Source: Eretmocerus hayati (lineage: Eukaryota > Arthropoda > Insecta > Hymenoptera > Aphelinidae). From it: 64,000 nucleotides of DNA. The first letter of the stretch is position 1; every line of letters begins with the position of its first letter. The notes below the pieces were generated by a model, which worked only from the letters and a program-made list of their open reading frames with translations, had not been told where the DNA came from and made no database searches. Positions 34,341-43,756 of the stretch are shown one piece after another. The stretch covers positions 90,941,907 through 91,005,906 of the forward strand of contig CM056744.1 of assembly GCA_029851415.1 (NCBI GenBank), written 5' to 3'. The position numbers were made by a program, and so were the translations under genes.

Positions 34341-34554
34341 TTTCTCTCATTGCTCGAGCTTTTCAAAGTGGTAGAAGAGCAATGAGAGTTTACCACTGAC
34401 ACGCGGCTCAAGTGGCCGAATGTTCGATGGTTAGAACGTCTTTATAAACGAAAGTTCATCTTCGTTAAGCGCTTGCGAGAAAAGTGATTTTAACCCACTA
34501 TTTCTATTTGATTTCTCACCATTTTTACTTTTGGCAGGTCTTCGGCCTTCTGCA

Positions 34555-34615
34555 GGAGATATATATATAACTAGGGGGGGCAAGCCCCCCTGCTCGCTCC
34601 GCTCGCCAACCCCCA
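34555..34615. other. TATA-run plus G7/C6 hairpin, possible Helitron-type terminus
   Basis: ATATATATATAACTAGGGGGGG is followed by a four-base loop and CCCCCC, then TGCTCGCTCCGCTCGCC. This kind of G/C hairpin with a GCTCGC-rich follow-on resembles sequences I associate with Helitron-like element ends in arthropods. I cannot verify the match, and the boundaries are approximate. Confidence 0.35.
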
Positions 34616-34815
34616 CAATGACTACAAACTCCTCCAATAGCTCTAAACATTGAAAACTCAAGTTATTGATTTTAGCAAATTGTTATTTTCGTGAATCTAA
34701 CCTGAACTTAGTGAACAGTATCTTTCTGCTTGTTTGTTTTGCATAATTTATATCCACCACGATTTTTCTGCTTCGACTTTTTTTCACTATTTTTCTCAAT
34801 ATTGAGAATTCCCAA

Positions 34816-36435
34816 TTGAAGAGGATCCTCAATATTGAGAATCCTCAATTGTTTTTAATAGCTGAAAAGATACAAGATAATGGGATTTGGGACAGGTTCA
34901 AAGTTTTTTTCATTGAAGACTTCAAATCCAACGGTGAAGAAATGGCTCTAAATCATATAAACAACATACTAAACGCAGAGGATACTAAGTGCGAAGATTT
35001 TGGTTTACCAAAACCAAATCCATTAGTTATGAAAAAAAGTCAAGAGTCAGATGAGTTGACTGTAGAAGAATGCAGGAAAAGATTCCAAGCATTATATTCT
35101 CAGTTAAATGGTGATCAGAAGTTGATCTTTGAGAAATTAAAAAATATGGAGAATATGACAAATTTCATAGATGGACCTGGTGGTTGCGGAAAAACATTCC
35201 TGTACAAAACTCTTATCTATTTTTTTTTATCTGAAGGTAGAAAAGTCTTATCAATGGCCTGGACTGGGATAGCATCGATACTTCTGCCTCAAGGTTTGAC
35301 AAGTCACAAAACTTTTAAATTACCTCTAGATTTAGAGTGCATCGAGTCTATTTTCCTAAAATCGGATATGGATAAAAAGAAATTGAGAGAAGCTGAAATC
35401 ATAATTTGGGACGAAGCTTCAATGATACCCAAAAAGGCATTAGAAGTTGTCGATAGAACATTGAGAGATGTTAGTTTCAATGATTTACCGTTCGGAGGGA
35501 AGTTAGTGATTTTGGGGGGAGACTTTCGCCAAATTCTACCAGTCATAAAGCGTGGAAATCGAGATTCCATAGTCAAAGAGACAATCAAATTCTCACATCT
35601 TTGGCCTCTTTTCAATGTCATGAGTTTAAAGAAGAATTTGAGGTGTGAAGATAAGGAATTTTCTGATTTTTTATTGAGGGTAGGTAAAGGGACTATAAAT
35701 CCAGTTGAAATAAGAAATGAATGGAAAACAGAGAACGTTTGTAAAAGCGTATATGGAGACATTAATTCACATGATGAATGCAATCGGGTCGTTCTATCTT
35801 CGCACAACGAAGATGTTGTGAACCTCAATCGGAAAATTCTGAAAATGTTGGAAGGGAATTCTTCTACATATTTCAGCATTGATTATGCCACGCATAAGGG
35901 CGTTGATCAAACAGATGATAATATCCAACTGAATTACCCTGTAGAGAATTTAAATCAGATCAGAGAAGGATTACCTCCACATAAACTCGAATTGAAAGTG
36001 AATGCAATTGTGATGCTCATACGTAACATAAGTACGAAGGATGGTTTATGTAATGGAACTCGATTGAAGATTAGGAAATTATTTAAGTTCAATCTGGAAG
36101 CAGAGATAATTACAGGGGAAAACAAGGGCAACATCGTTTTCATCCCAAGGATAACTCTCAATACTGGAGAGTCATCCTTGCCTTTCATTCTTCACAGAAA
36201 ACAGTTCCCTGTAGTATTGGCTTTCGCAATGACTATAAATAAGTCACAAGGTCAAAGTTTTGATAAAGTTGGGATATACTTGAGGAGGCCCTTATTTTCC
36301 CATGGTCAATTATATGTTGCTCTTTCAAGGTGTAAAAATCCAAAAAATCTGTATATTGAGAATAGCCTTGATGACAGAAATCGTTTGGATAACGTAGTGT
36401 GGAAAGAAATTTTCGAAGTTAACATTGTAGATTGA
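34816..36435 (+). CDS. Helitron/PIF1-type DNA helicase (no Rep domain visible)
   Basis: This SF1 helicase unwinds DNA in the 5'-3' direction, as in PIF1 and the C-terminal half of Helitron transposases. The motor is complete: Walker A DGPGGCGKT at 119-127, Walker B WDEAS at 198-202, GGDFRQ at 234-239, KKNLRC near 275, GLCNGTRL near 410, TINKSQGQSFD at 473-483 and ALSRC at 502-506. The lead-in (IWDRFKVFFIEDF and later CEDFGLP) and the ending (NVVWKEIF) are the Helitron pattern, not that of cellular PIF1. There is no stop or frameshift in 540 codons. The Rep/HUH nuclease that should precede it is absent. The frame is open from 34747 but has no ATG before 34942, so the 5' end is either truncated or an undetected upstream exon. 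Base composition is more A+T rich than the flanks. Confidence 0.9.
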   Translation: MKRILNIENPQLFLIAEKIQDNGIWDRFKVFFIEDFKSNGEEMALNHINNILNAEDTKCEDFGLPKPNPLVMKKSQESDELTVEECRKRFQALYSQLNGDQKLIFEKLKNMENMTNFIDGPGGCGKTFLYKTLIYFFLSEGRKVLSMAWTGIASILLPQGLTSHKTFKLPLDLECIESIFLKSDMDKKKLREAEIIIWDEASMIPKKALEVVDRTLRDVSFNDLPFGGKLVILGGDFRQILPVIKRGNRDSIVKETIKFSHLWPLFNVMSLKKNLRCEDKEFSDFLLRVGKGTINPVEIRNEWKTENVCKSVYGDINSHDECNRVVLSSHNEDVVNLNRKILKMLEGNSSTYFSIDYATHKGVDQTDDNIQLNYPVENLNQIREGLPPHKLELKVNAIVMLIRNISTKDGLCNGTRLKIRKLFKFNLEAEIITGENKGNIVFIPRITLNTGESSLPFILHRKQFPVVLAFAMTINKSQGQSFDKVGIYLRRPLFSHGQLYVALSRCKNPKNLYIENSLDDRNRLDNVVWKEIFEVNIVD

Positions 36436-36605
36436 AAGGTCTCTAAATTATATTGAAAATCATTTGTCATTTTTATGTCGATTCATATGCTTGAAATTCG
36501 ATTAAAATAAGATGAAGTATCCATGTAGTTGACATGATTTGTCATTTTTCTATTGTATTTTAGAAGAAGCATGAATTACTCAGTGGGTATATCCAAATTT
36601 CAGTG

Positions 36606-37010
36606 ATGGATGAGAATTTCTTTAATGTAATGGAGTGGAATCCATCACTGGGAATGTTGGTAGAAGTGGGAGATCCGAGGGAACAAGAAATGTTACAATC
36701 AATGAATTTCCATATAGAAAATCATCTTGAAGAAAGAAGTAAATACGAAATTTACATTCAATCTCTCGAAATCTTGAGCGGGATAGAGTGTCTGAACTAC
36801 TCAATAGTAATCCATGAAAGTAATGATAATGTTATTGCAAAATTCGATCATTGGGATAGAGTGCCCAGATGTTTGAAGAAGAAAGCTCTAACGATATGGC
36901 ATTTCCGATCCAAAAAAAATTTAATAGACCAATCTATTAGAGAGAACAACGTCCTTCTAATGAAATACTTATTGAATATCGCCAATATAATTGACATGCT
37001 CAGGAACTGA
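36606..37010 (+). CDS. Unrecognised ORF between helicase and zinc-finger gene
   Basis: The ATG at 36606 opens a 134-aa frame (MDENFFNVMEWNPSLGML..) ending in TGA at 37008. It is acidic at the N-terminus, mixed helical in character, and shows no domain I know. A strong splice acceptor (TTTTTCTATTGTATTTTAG, ending 36563) lies upstream and the frame is open back to it, so an earlier exon is likely. Past the TGA the same frame stays open to a GTGAGT donor at 37049, which joins in phase to the zinc-finger exon at 37177. The TGA could therefore be a nonsense change inside a longer zinc-finger gene. Codon use and A+T content match the helicase. Confidence 0.5.
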   Translation: MDENFFNVMEWNPSLGMLVEVGDPREQEMLQSMNFHIENHLEERSKYEIYIQSLEILSGIECLNYSIVIHESNDNVIAKFDHWDRVPRCLKKKALTIWHFRSKKNLIDQSIRENNVLLMKYLLNIANIIDMLRN

Positions 37011-37176
37011 AATGATCTATTGGGATTCAGGACTTATCTAAATTGGAAGTGAGTGTTGAGTCCGAAATTAGTCTGAAATGAAGAAGAAAACAAAGTAATT
37101 TTGTGATTGCTATGGAATATTGATGAGCTATGAATGAGTGAAACTGATTTAATATAGAATTCAATTCTTTACTCAG

Positions 37177-37555
37177 TAAGTTCATCACGGAGAATTTTGA
37201 TGTTAGTAAAGCTGTGCAGTGCGCACTCTGCAGAGTAAAATTCTGTGATGCCTATCACTTGAAAAAACATATTAAGAGAAAGCACGAAAAAAAAATTGGG
37301 AAATACAGTCAATGCAATCGTTGCGGTATGGTATTGCTGTCAAGATTGGCTGAGAAGCATATACTGAGCCATTCTGAAACGAAAAGATTCTGTTGCTCGT
37401 CGTGTAAATTGAAGTTCAAAACTAAAGATAATCTCATCAGACATCAATTGAATCATATCGAACCCCAATACAGATGTGAAGAATGTGGTAGAAATTTTCG
37501 TAGAATAGATGTGATGAAAAAGCATTCAAAGATGTGCAAAAATGTGAAAGGTTGA
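37177..37555 (+). CDS. C2H2 zinc-finger protein (four fingers), probably a 3' exon
   Basis: Four fingers follow in close order: CALC..HIKRKH, CNRC..HILSH, CCSSC..HQLNH and CEEC..HSKMC (the last is C2HC). Finger-type linkers are short. The frame has no ATG before the fingers, but a good acceptor (CAATTCTTTACTCAG, ending 37176) precedes KFITENFDVSKAV, so I start at the exon boundary. It would bind DNA or RNA and sits between the helicase and the OB-fold gene on the same strand. At its end, a weak donor at 37551 and an acceptor at 37598 would join it in phase to the OB-fold gene. Zinc fingers are also found in Helitron proteins. Confidence 0.75.
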
Positions 37556-37604
37556 TAAACTTCTATGACGAAGATGTTTGAATTTTGCGAAATTTCCAGT
37601 CAAG

Positions 37605-38682
37605 ATGAGTAATTCAGGACGTAGTGATGAACCTTTGACCAAGAAATTGAAAACCATACCTGTGTCGAAGACAGAATTTTTGAAGAATAAAGTTAAAATT
37701 GGAGATAAAACTACGTGAGTGAAGCACAGCGTGTTATGAAAATGTTGATTAATTCGATAAATTCATAATGTTAATAATTTTTCTAGAACAATCATTGGTT
37801 ATGTCGAAGAAATATTTGGCAAACAGAAATTCCAAAAGAAAGATGAAACAGAATTTGAAGTTTTTAAATTTCTCATCAACAATAATGATGGTATTAAAAT
37901 ACAATGTAATATTTACAACGACACCATTTCAAAATTCATTGGTGATATTAAGATCAATAAGGTAAACTATGATAATAATGATTATATAAAAAGATCGAAA
38001 GATGAATGAAGTAAATTTGGAAAATCGATTTATGTTACTGATTAATTTCTGTAGAAATTGATGTTGGAGAAAGTTTCAGTTATTGAAGCAAAGACACGTT
38101 TTTCTAAAGGAAACTTGAACTATGAAATAGTTGTCCAAAATTATTCTAGTATTTTTTGCTGTGGAGATTTTGACTGTAAATTCAAGGATATATCTTTCAA
38201 AGACGTACGGTCAAAGAATGGATTAATAAGTAAGAAAAATATTGCATCGATTTATTCATTAGATTTGAATTCTAAAAACACTATTTGCTTGAAGGGTTGA
38301 AAGCTTATCTGAAAGATCAATTCACCAGAAGATCAGACAAGAACGATAATGAGATTTTGGGAGTTGTCACAGACGGTGAGCATAAATTAGATGTTGTTGT
38401 GAACAAAAATGAAGAAGATAAAACACCTGAATATGAACGCGGGACAAAGCTTGAGATATGCGGAGATTTGCAGGAAGATGGTAAATTGAAATTCATGAAA
38501 TAAATACGAATAAATACTCATTCCGGAGAACTCGAAGTCACTGGAACATTTATCTTATTTTAGGAATCACATACATTTTGAAAGTCAAAGGGACTGATAA
38601 AATCAAAGAGTTGTCTGGTAGTAAGATGGAGCTGGAGAAATTGATTTTAGCTAACGAAATTTTCCTCATAGGGGATATTTGA
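37605..38682 (+). CDS. RPA1-like OB-fold single-strand DNA-binding protein, five exons
   Basis: Proposed exons are 37605-37714, 37787-37961, 38055-38229, 38295-38480 and 38564-38682, giving 254 aa. All four introns (72, 93, 65 and 83 bp) are GT-AG, and every junction keeps the frame. Without splicing each segment hits a stop at once. Exons 1-3 read as an OB-fold like the DNA-binding domains of replication protein A large subunit: TIIGYVEEIFG, EVFKFLINNNDGIKIQ, IGDIKINK and, after the second intron, NLNYEIVVQN. A second, less clear OB-like part follows (LGVVTDGEHKLDVVVNK). It would coat single-stranded DNA. RPA-like genes accompany some Helitrons. The start ATG has A at -3. The third acceptor is the weakest, and a frameshift is the alternative there. 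Confidence 0.72.
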
Positions 38683-38837
38683 AAATTCAATGTGAAAAAC
38701 ATGTGATTTTTAACATTCAAATTCATCTAGTTGGAGAAGAAATAAAAGATTGATGGACTCGATGTAAAATTTCTTTTACTCAAGAGGAACCAGGTAGGAA
38801 CTATACTTCCGAGAGATGTTACGTTGGGCCCTCTCAA

Positions 38838-38873
38838 CCACCTTGCATATGACAGCAGTGATATGCTAGGTGG
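38838..38873. repeat. Stem-loop after the OB-fold gene (13-bp arms)
   Basis: CCACCTTGCATAT and its inverse ATATGCTAGGTGG (one mismatch) enclose a 10-nt loop. A CTAA follows at 38894. A Helitron 3' hairpin would be closer to its CTRR end, so the link is weak. Confidence 0.6.
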
Positions 38874-38883
38874 ATGAGAAAAA

Positions 38884-39222
38884 AATAGTGGAGCTAAGCG
38901 GCAATCAGTGGACTTCAGTGGTAGTCAGTGGACCTTAGTGGATTTCGGTGGAGCTCGGTGGAGGTCATTGGATTCCGGTGGGAATCAGTGGAAGTGACAC
39001 AGATGAAAGGTAAAATAAGGGAATTTCTCGAGTGGATGTCTGTGGGGCTCAGTGGGTGTCGGTGGATGTCAAAGGGTGTAGGGGGGGTTCGGCGGGGGTC
39101 AGTGGCAATCAGTGGAAGTCAGTGGAGGTCAGTGGAGGTCAATGGAGGAAGTGGAGGTCAGTGGAGTTAAATGGAGTTCTGTGGAAGTCAGTGGACGTTT
39201 ATGGAACTCGGTGGACCTTTTT
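38884..39222. repeat. Decanucleotide minisatellite (AGTGGAGGTC-type)
   Basis: Degenerate repeats of AGTGGAGGTC/AGTGGAAGTC, many in 10-bp register. The frames through it (for example 38928-39170) are repeat translations, not genes. Confidence 0.85.
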
Positions 39223-39315
39223 TCTTACAACTATATAATATAGAGAGATTAATTATGACACTCGATCGATATGATCGGATATCGTATTTATCACTCGCGG
39301 GAATTTCAAATTATG

Positions 39316-39464
39316 GAAGTATATTTGATCGGTCTTTGCGAGTTAAAGTCAGCTGGTATTTCTGAAATTGATCGAGAGTGGAGAAAAATCCATTCTCGAT
39401 TGATGCCAAAAATTTCAGCAGTACTAGCTGACTTTAACTCGCAAAGACCGATCAAATATACTTC
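39316..39464. repeat. Long stem-loop with 39-bp perfect arms
   Basis: 39316-39354 and 39426-39464 are exact reverse complements. Pairing continues inward imperfectly (TCTGAAATTGATCGAGA with its partner), so the loop is very small. It lies between two different 10-bp minisatellites. Confidence 0.9.
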
Positions 39465-39470
39465 TTTAAT

Positions 39471-39680
39471 TCGAACTAGACCTAATTTAACAGAACTAGA
39501 CCAAACGAGACCTAATTACCCCGAACCAGACCGAGCTAGACCGAGCTAGACTCACTTAGACCAAAGTCGACCGAATTAGACTAAACCTAACCTAATCAGA
39601 AAGGAATAGACCGCATGAGAATAGGTTAGACCGAATTTGACTCAATAACACCAATCTGGACCGAACCAGACCGGACTATA
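39471..39680. repeat. Decanucleotide minisatellite (AACTAGACCG-type), right array
   Basis: Same unit as the array at 33969-34340 and in the same orientation (GAACCAGACC, GAGCTAGACC, GAATTAGACT). About 20 degenerate units. Confidence 0.85.
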
Positions 39681-41139
39681 CAATTTCAGCCCGGTACTTC
39701 CCACCCCCATCCCCGTCCCCATTATCATCCCCAACCATCCATCCACTCATTAATCCACCCATTCATTCATCCATGCACCCCCTACCCACCAACCTTATAC
39801 AACCACTTGTTGTACCGGATTGAACAAATTAAATCCAGACTGCCTAGTATAATTTTGCAAGTTTTGACTTAATTTTGTTCTAAATATAAGTGTTGTGGTT
39901 TGGTGATTTTATGTAGTACTCTCTCTTTGACATTCATTAAAGTAAAATTTTCTGATAGTGAACCTAACGAAATTGTTGCAAAGCGTTGCAAGCAATAACT
40001 GGGTGCTTACTTCTTGAAGTTACCAAATGAGAATTTCAAGTATACCAACATCCTATTCTTTCGTCTCATTCCATCATCAGCGTTGCCAGAAATCAGTCAG
40101 TCCCCTGTATAAAACAGCTACACTTTACAAAAGCAATGAATCCGCACACATTGCATGTAATATCAATCAATAAAGAACGCACGAATCATCAGAAGCCAAT
40201 AGAATCTGGCATTTAAAGATATTTGACTTTGAGAATACTTATGTTGTAGAGCTTAGAACATGTCATCAATGAATGACCTATTTCCACTATGTTTTCTTAG
40301 CATGAGCTCTTGCGGGCAATACCAAAGTCTGTAACTCTAAAGCCCTGGAGCATCCAACTGTACACCTTCAGATATCGTCTTTGGGGGTTGGATGAGACTG
40401 TTCACCAAAACCAGAGACCTCCATCTCGTGCACCCCTGGTTAGCTCAAATCGATATAAGTTTCGCAAAAAATTTACGTTATTTTTGGGCCTCCTCGCTAC
40501 TTCTCTGTACCATTGCCATAATCCATAACCCATCACTCACCAACCTACCCATGACCCATACGGCCACCCGACCACTCACCCATCTACCCACTCATCCACC
40601 CACCCATGATATTTCAGTCCTTCCACATAGGCAACCAGATACGAGGGATCCGGACGAACAAAATTTAGACTGGCGCTTAATTATTGGGGAAAAAAATTCG
40701 ATGATGCAATTACATTGCAATGCCTAGGGGAGTATCCAAAATAACACACGACGTAATCAGTGAATGAATCGAACAATCTTTCACGTAACTCCGAATCGAA
40801 CAAACTGCTGTAACTCCTCATAACTCAATTCCTCATAACACATTCCCACCAATTCACCAACCCGTGTCCCACACGTCCACTGTTCCACCTACCCATGACC
40901 CATACGACCACCCGATCACAGACCCACTCATCGACCCATCACCCACGGATTCACCATCCTGTCCATGACCCATACGGCCACCCAATCACCGAATAAAACC
41001 CAACCGGACCAAACTAGAGCAAACAGCAAACTACACCGGATGAGGCTTAGGTACACGTAATTAGACTTAATCCCAGCATTTCTATTCCCATTACCATGCC
41101 TCATTTCTGATAATTAATTCCTCATCACAGACTCCGCAA
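39681..41139. other. C-rich low-complexity and diverged repeat region
   Basis: It contains CCATCCAYCCA-type runs near 39730-39780, 40530-40610 and 40860-40990, and diverged copies of the GGTACTT..CCGGA..GACNGACAAATTT unit seen clearly at 41361-41720. No gene. Confidence 0.6.
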
Positions 41140-41335
41140 AACTCGTTCCTCATAACTCGGGTTCATCATGACCCGAGTTCCTCATAACTCGAGTTCACCA
41201 TGATTCGAGTTCCTCAAAACTCGAATTTCTCATAACTCGAGTTCTTCCTAACTGGAGTTCCTCATAACTCGAGTTACTCATAACTCGAGCTCAGTTCCTC
41301 ATAACTCGGTTCCTCATAACTCATGACTCGTTCTT
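41140..41335. repeat. Minisatellite, ~17-bp unit (CCTCATAACTCGAGTT)
   Basis: About ten units of TTCCTCATAACTCGAG with a few variants. Each unit contains the palindrome CTCGAG or a variant of it. Confidence 0.85.
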
Positions 41336-41360
41336 CATAGGTGTTTAAACCTCATTCTCC

Positions 41361-41720
41361 ATAATTTGTGCCTCATACCTCATAGCAATCCATCCATCCA
41401 TCTATCGACTCACCCACCCACCACCCTACCCAACCATCCACCCACCCATTACACTACACCCCTTCCGAAAAAGCGACCCGATGTGCGGCATGTGGACGGA
41501 CAAATTTTGGCTCGGTACTTCATTATTATAATAATAATAATAATTTGTGCCTCATACCTCATAGCAATCCATCCATCCATCCATCCATCGACTCACCCAC
41601 CCACCACCCTACCCAACCATCCACCCACGCATTACACTTCACCCAATCCGAAAAGGGGACCCGATGTGCGGCATGTGGACGGACAAATTTTGGCTGGGTA
41701 CTTAATTATTATAAAATTCT
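41361..41720. repeat. Tandem duplication, ~179-bp unit
   Basis: Two units start ATAATTTGTGCCTCATACCTC and end near TTTTGGCT(C/G)GGTACTT. They are almost identical, separated by an (ATA)n run, and contain (CCAT)n. The 175-codon frame at 41366-41893 is repeat translation. Confidence 0.9.
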
Positions 41721-43756
41721 ATGAGGTATATCATTTTGATGACCAGAGTCGTATTTCAGAGACCGAAACACATTATTCTGATAAAATCATCGTGAGAAAA
41801 CTATGTGCGTGCAGATCGTCTCTTTTGCCACTCAAACCTTTAATTAATCATGATGCAATGAATCATCGAGTATTCGACGGAATTTTGACTTAGTATTATG
41901 ATGAACCTCGGGAATGAGCTTGATCGCGTACAATTTCTACTCTCAAAAACAGATTTTGAACTGATGGAACAAAAGTTCAAATCTTACTTCGACCCTCAAT
42001 AAAAATCACGATGATCAGAAATTATAATCGAACGATAACAGTTATCTGTTGATAATAACTAACCTACATTGATGTTTCAGAAACTTTGGGTGAAATCTGA
42101 TGACAAATTCGGGACTTTTCGAACTTTGTAATAGATCCACTTAGCAAAATCACTTTCTGCAGTCACTTATTCTGAGAAAAGAGCTGTAGACTCCACTCGA
42201 AGTGTCCAAAAATGTCAATCCAAGGCTCGTTCCAAGAGGCAAATTGAGAGTACGATACTCCAGGCAAAGACTCGTGCTGGAGGCACAAAATCAAAAATCA
42301 AGCTCGGATCGCAACCAAAAGTGAGCCCAGCACGAGTTTTGGAGGACTCTGCTGGAGTATGAGAGTTGTACAGCCGCATGCAGCTGTGAGAGTTGGAAAT
42401 GGAGTGGTGGTTGTCGAGTGCGTCCTCTCTGTGTGCCACTCGAATACTTCATGTACTATATTGGTGAACTCGGCGAAAGTTGCTGCAGGCGCGTCGGAGC
42501 GAGCTGGATAACCCTATATGTATACATGCCTCCGATAAACCGATATGAGCGCCAGCGAATAAAACATCCTGAGTCGAATTTCATACACCTTCGGAAGTGT
42601 GGAAGCTCTTATGTTTCATAGGCGAATTATAGCACGGTTGAGCGTGTGCGAGGTTCGATGAGCAGAGTGATGCAGCATCAATTTGTGGGAGGCAGGGCTC
42701 GTTTTGCGATACTGCGCTAATTTGCGAGTTAGTTTCGTTACAACGGTCTCTACTCTGTGGTTTTCACTCCTTCTACGAATTCATACATCGACTCGATATA
42801 GCGTATAGCCCGCGAGAATTCGGACGAACGCATTGTGTTGTTATAACGGTAACTTGTCGCCGAGTGGGAGGTGACTATATGATGAGTGAGAATCACAGAC
42901 GGGTGCCAAGGCAACCAGCTGGCTTCAGGGCGAATGGATAAAAGTGTAAACAGCCTCCTTAGCCGAGTTCGACTGGTGAGGTTGAGAACAGTGTTTTGAT
43001 GCATAGCACGGTGACCTTTACCCTTGGTCATGAGGAACGAGAATTGGAATAATTCGTTTTCGAACTAGAGTATCTTGAACTACTCATTGCTCTACAAAAG
43101 TGCTCATTCAGAGATTTGGGTATTTTACTCTACTTCATTCATCGTAAGTCTGTATCTAATTTTAACTCATTATGCATCACTTACCTGTGCGTTGAGTATT
43201 CTCTTTTTCAAAGTTTATGAGAATCAGGCTAATTGAATGCTTCATGAACGGTTTCCAGATGTTCGCAACAAGAGTCATTATTTCTCGATTAGAAATGTAA
43301 CACTCGCAGGTATTAGGCCACGCTCTCATTCTGAGTCCCCAGAAGAGGGAGGTTTCAGTCTATCCTTGCAGTGGTGAAGAATTGATCTAGGCATTTTTTA
43401 AATGACTCCTCTGCTCAAATTTTCATGAAACGGCCATACAGGCATACTATCCAGTATGCCTGAATGGCCATATATAATTTTCGCACTTTTTCCCACCACG
43501 ATTTCATTCATAAATCAAGTCAGAGCGTAGTATACTCAAAAGCGAGGAAGCATCAGTACTTTGTGATTTTCATTCATTTTCAGAAGGCGAGAGTGCTTTT
43601 GTAGTGGCATACATGGTGTTGCAAACTTTCTGGGTTATATTGGCCGCGGCACCGAGGAGTTGCGTTCGGACCTCCGCTACGATTTTCTCACGAGCCGATA
43701 GTGGCGCGCTGCGATTATTTCCTTCCGAGCACCATAGTTTGAGGAGAGAGACAGGG
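41721..43756. other. Non-coding stretch with a small stem-loop
   Basis: No supported gene. A hairpin at 43432-43469 has 17-bp arms (GGCCATACAGGCATACT with one mismatch in its partner). Confidence 0.55.

Larger units (their letters stand above)
34560..38760 (+). mobile_element. Helitron-like cassette: helicase, zinc fingers, RPA-like protein
   Basis: Three to four genes on one strand with short gaps, shared A+T-rich composition and small introns form one block. The helicase is of Helitron type and RPA-like and zinc-finger proteins are known Helitron partners. Missing for a full Helitron are the HUH/Rep nuclease and a proven CTRR 3' end. The block could be a Rep-less derivative, a captured set, or a domesticated locus. 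Boundaries are estimates: the TATA/G7 hairpin on the left and the hairpin at 38838-38873 on the right. Confidence 0.5.

Noticed and set aside
35304..35879. 191-codon minus-strand frame
   Set aside because: Antisense shadow of the helicase gene.
38894..38897. CTAA after a hairpin as a Helitron 3' end
   Set aside because: The hairpin is too far upstream and the base after CTAA is G, not the T expected for insertion between A and T; not proven.
38928..39238. Trp/Ser/Val-rich frames
   Set aside because: Translation of the AGTGGAGGTC minisatellite.
41366..41893. 175-codon frame rich in His, Pro and Thr
   Set aside because: Translation of the CCAT/CCAC tandem duplication.
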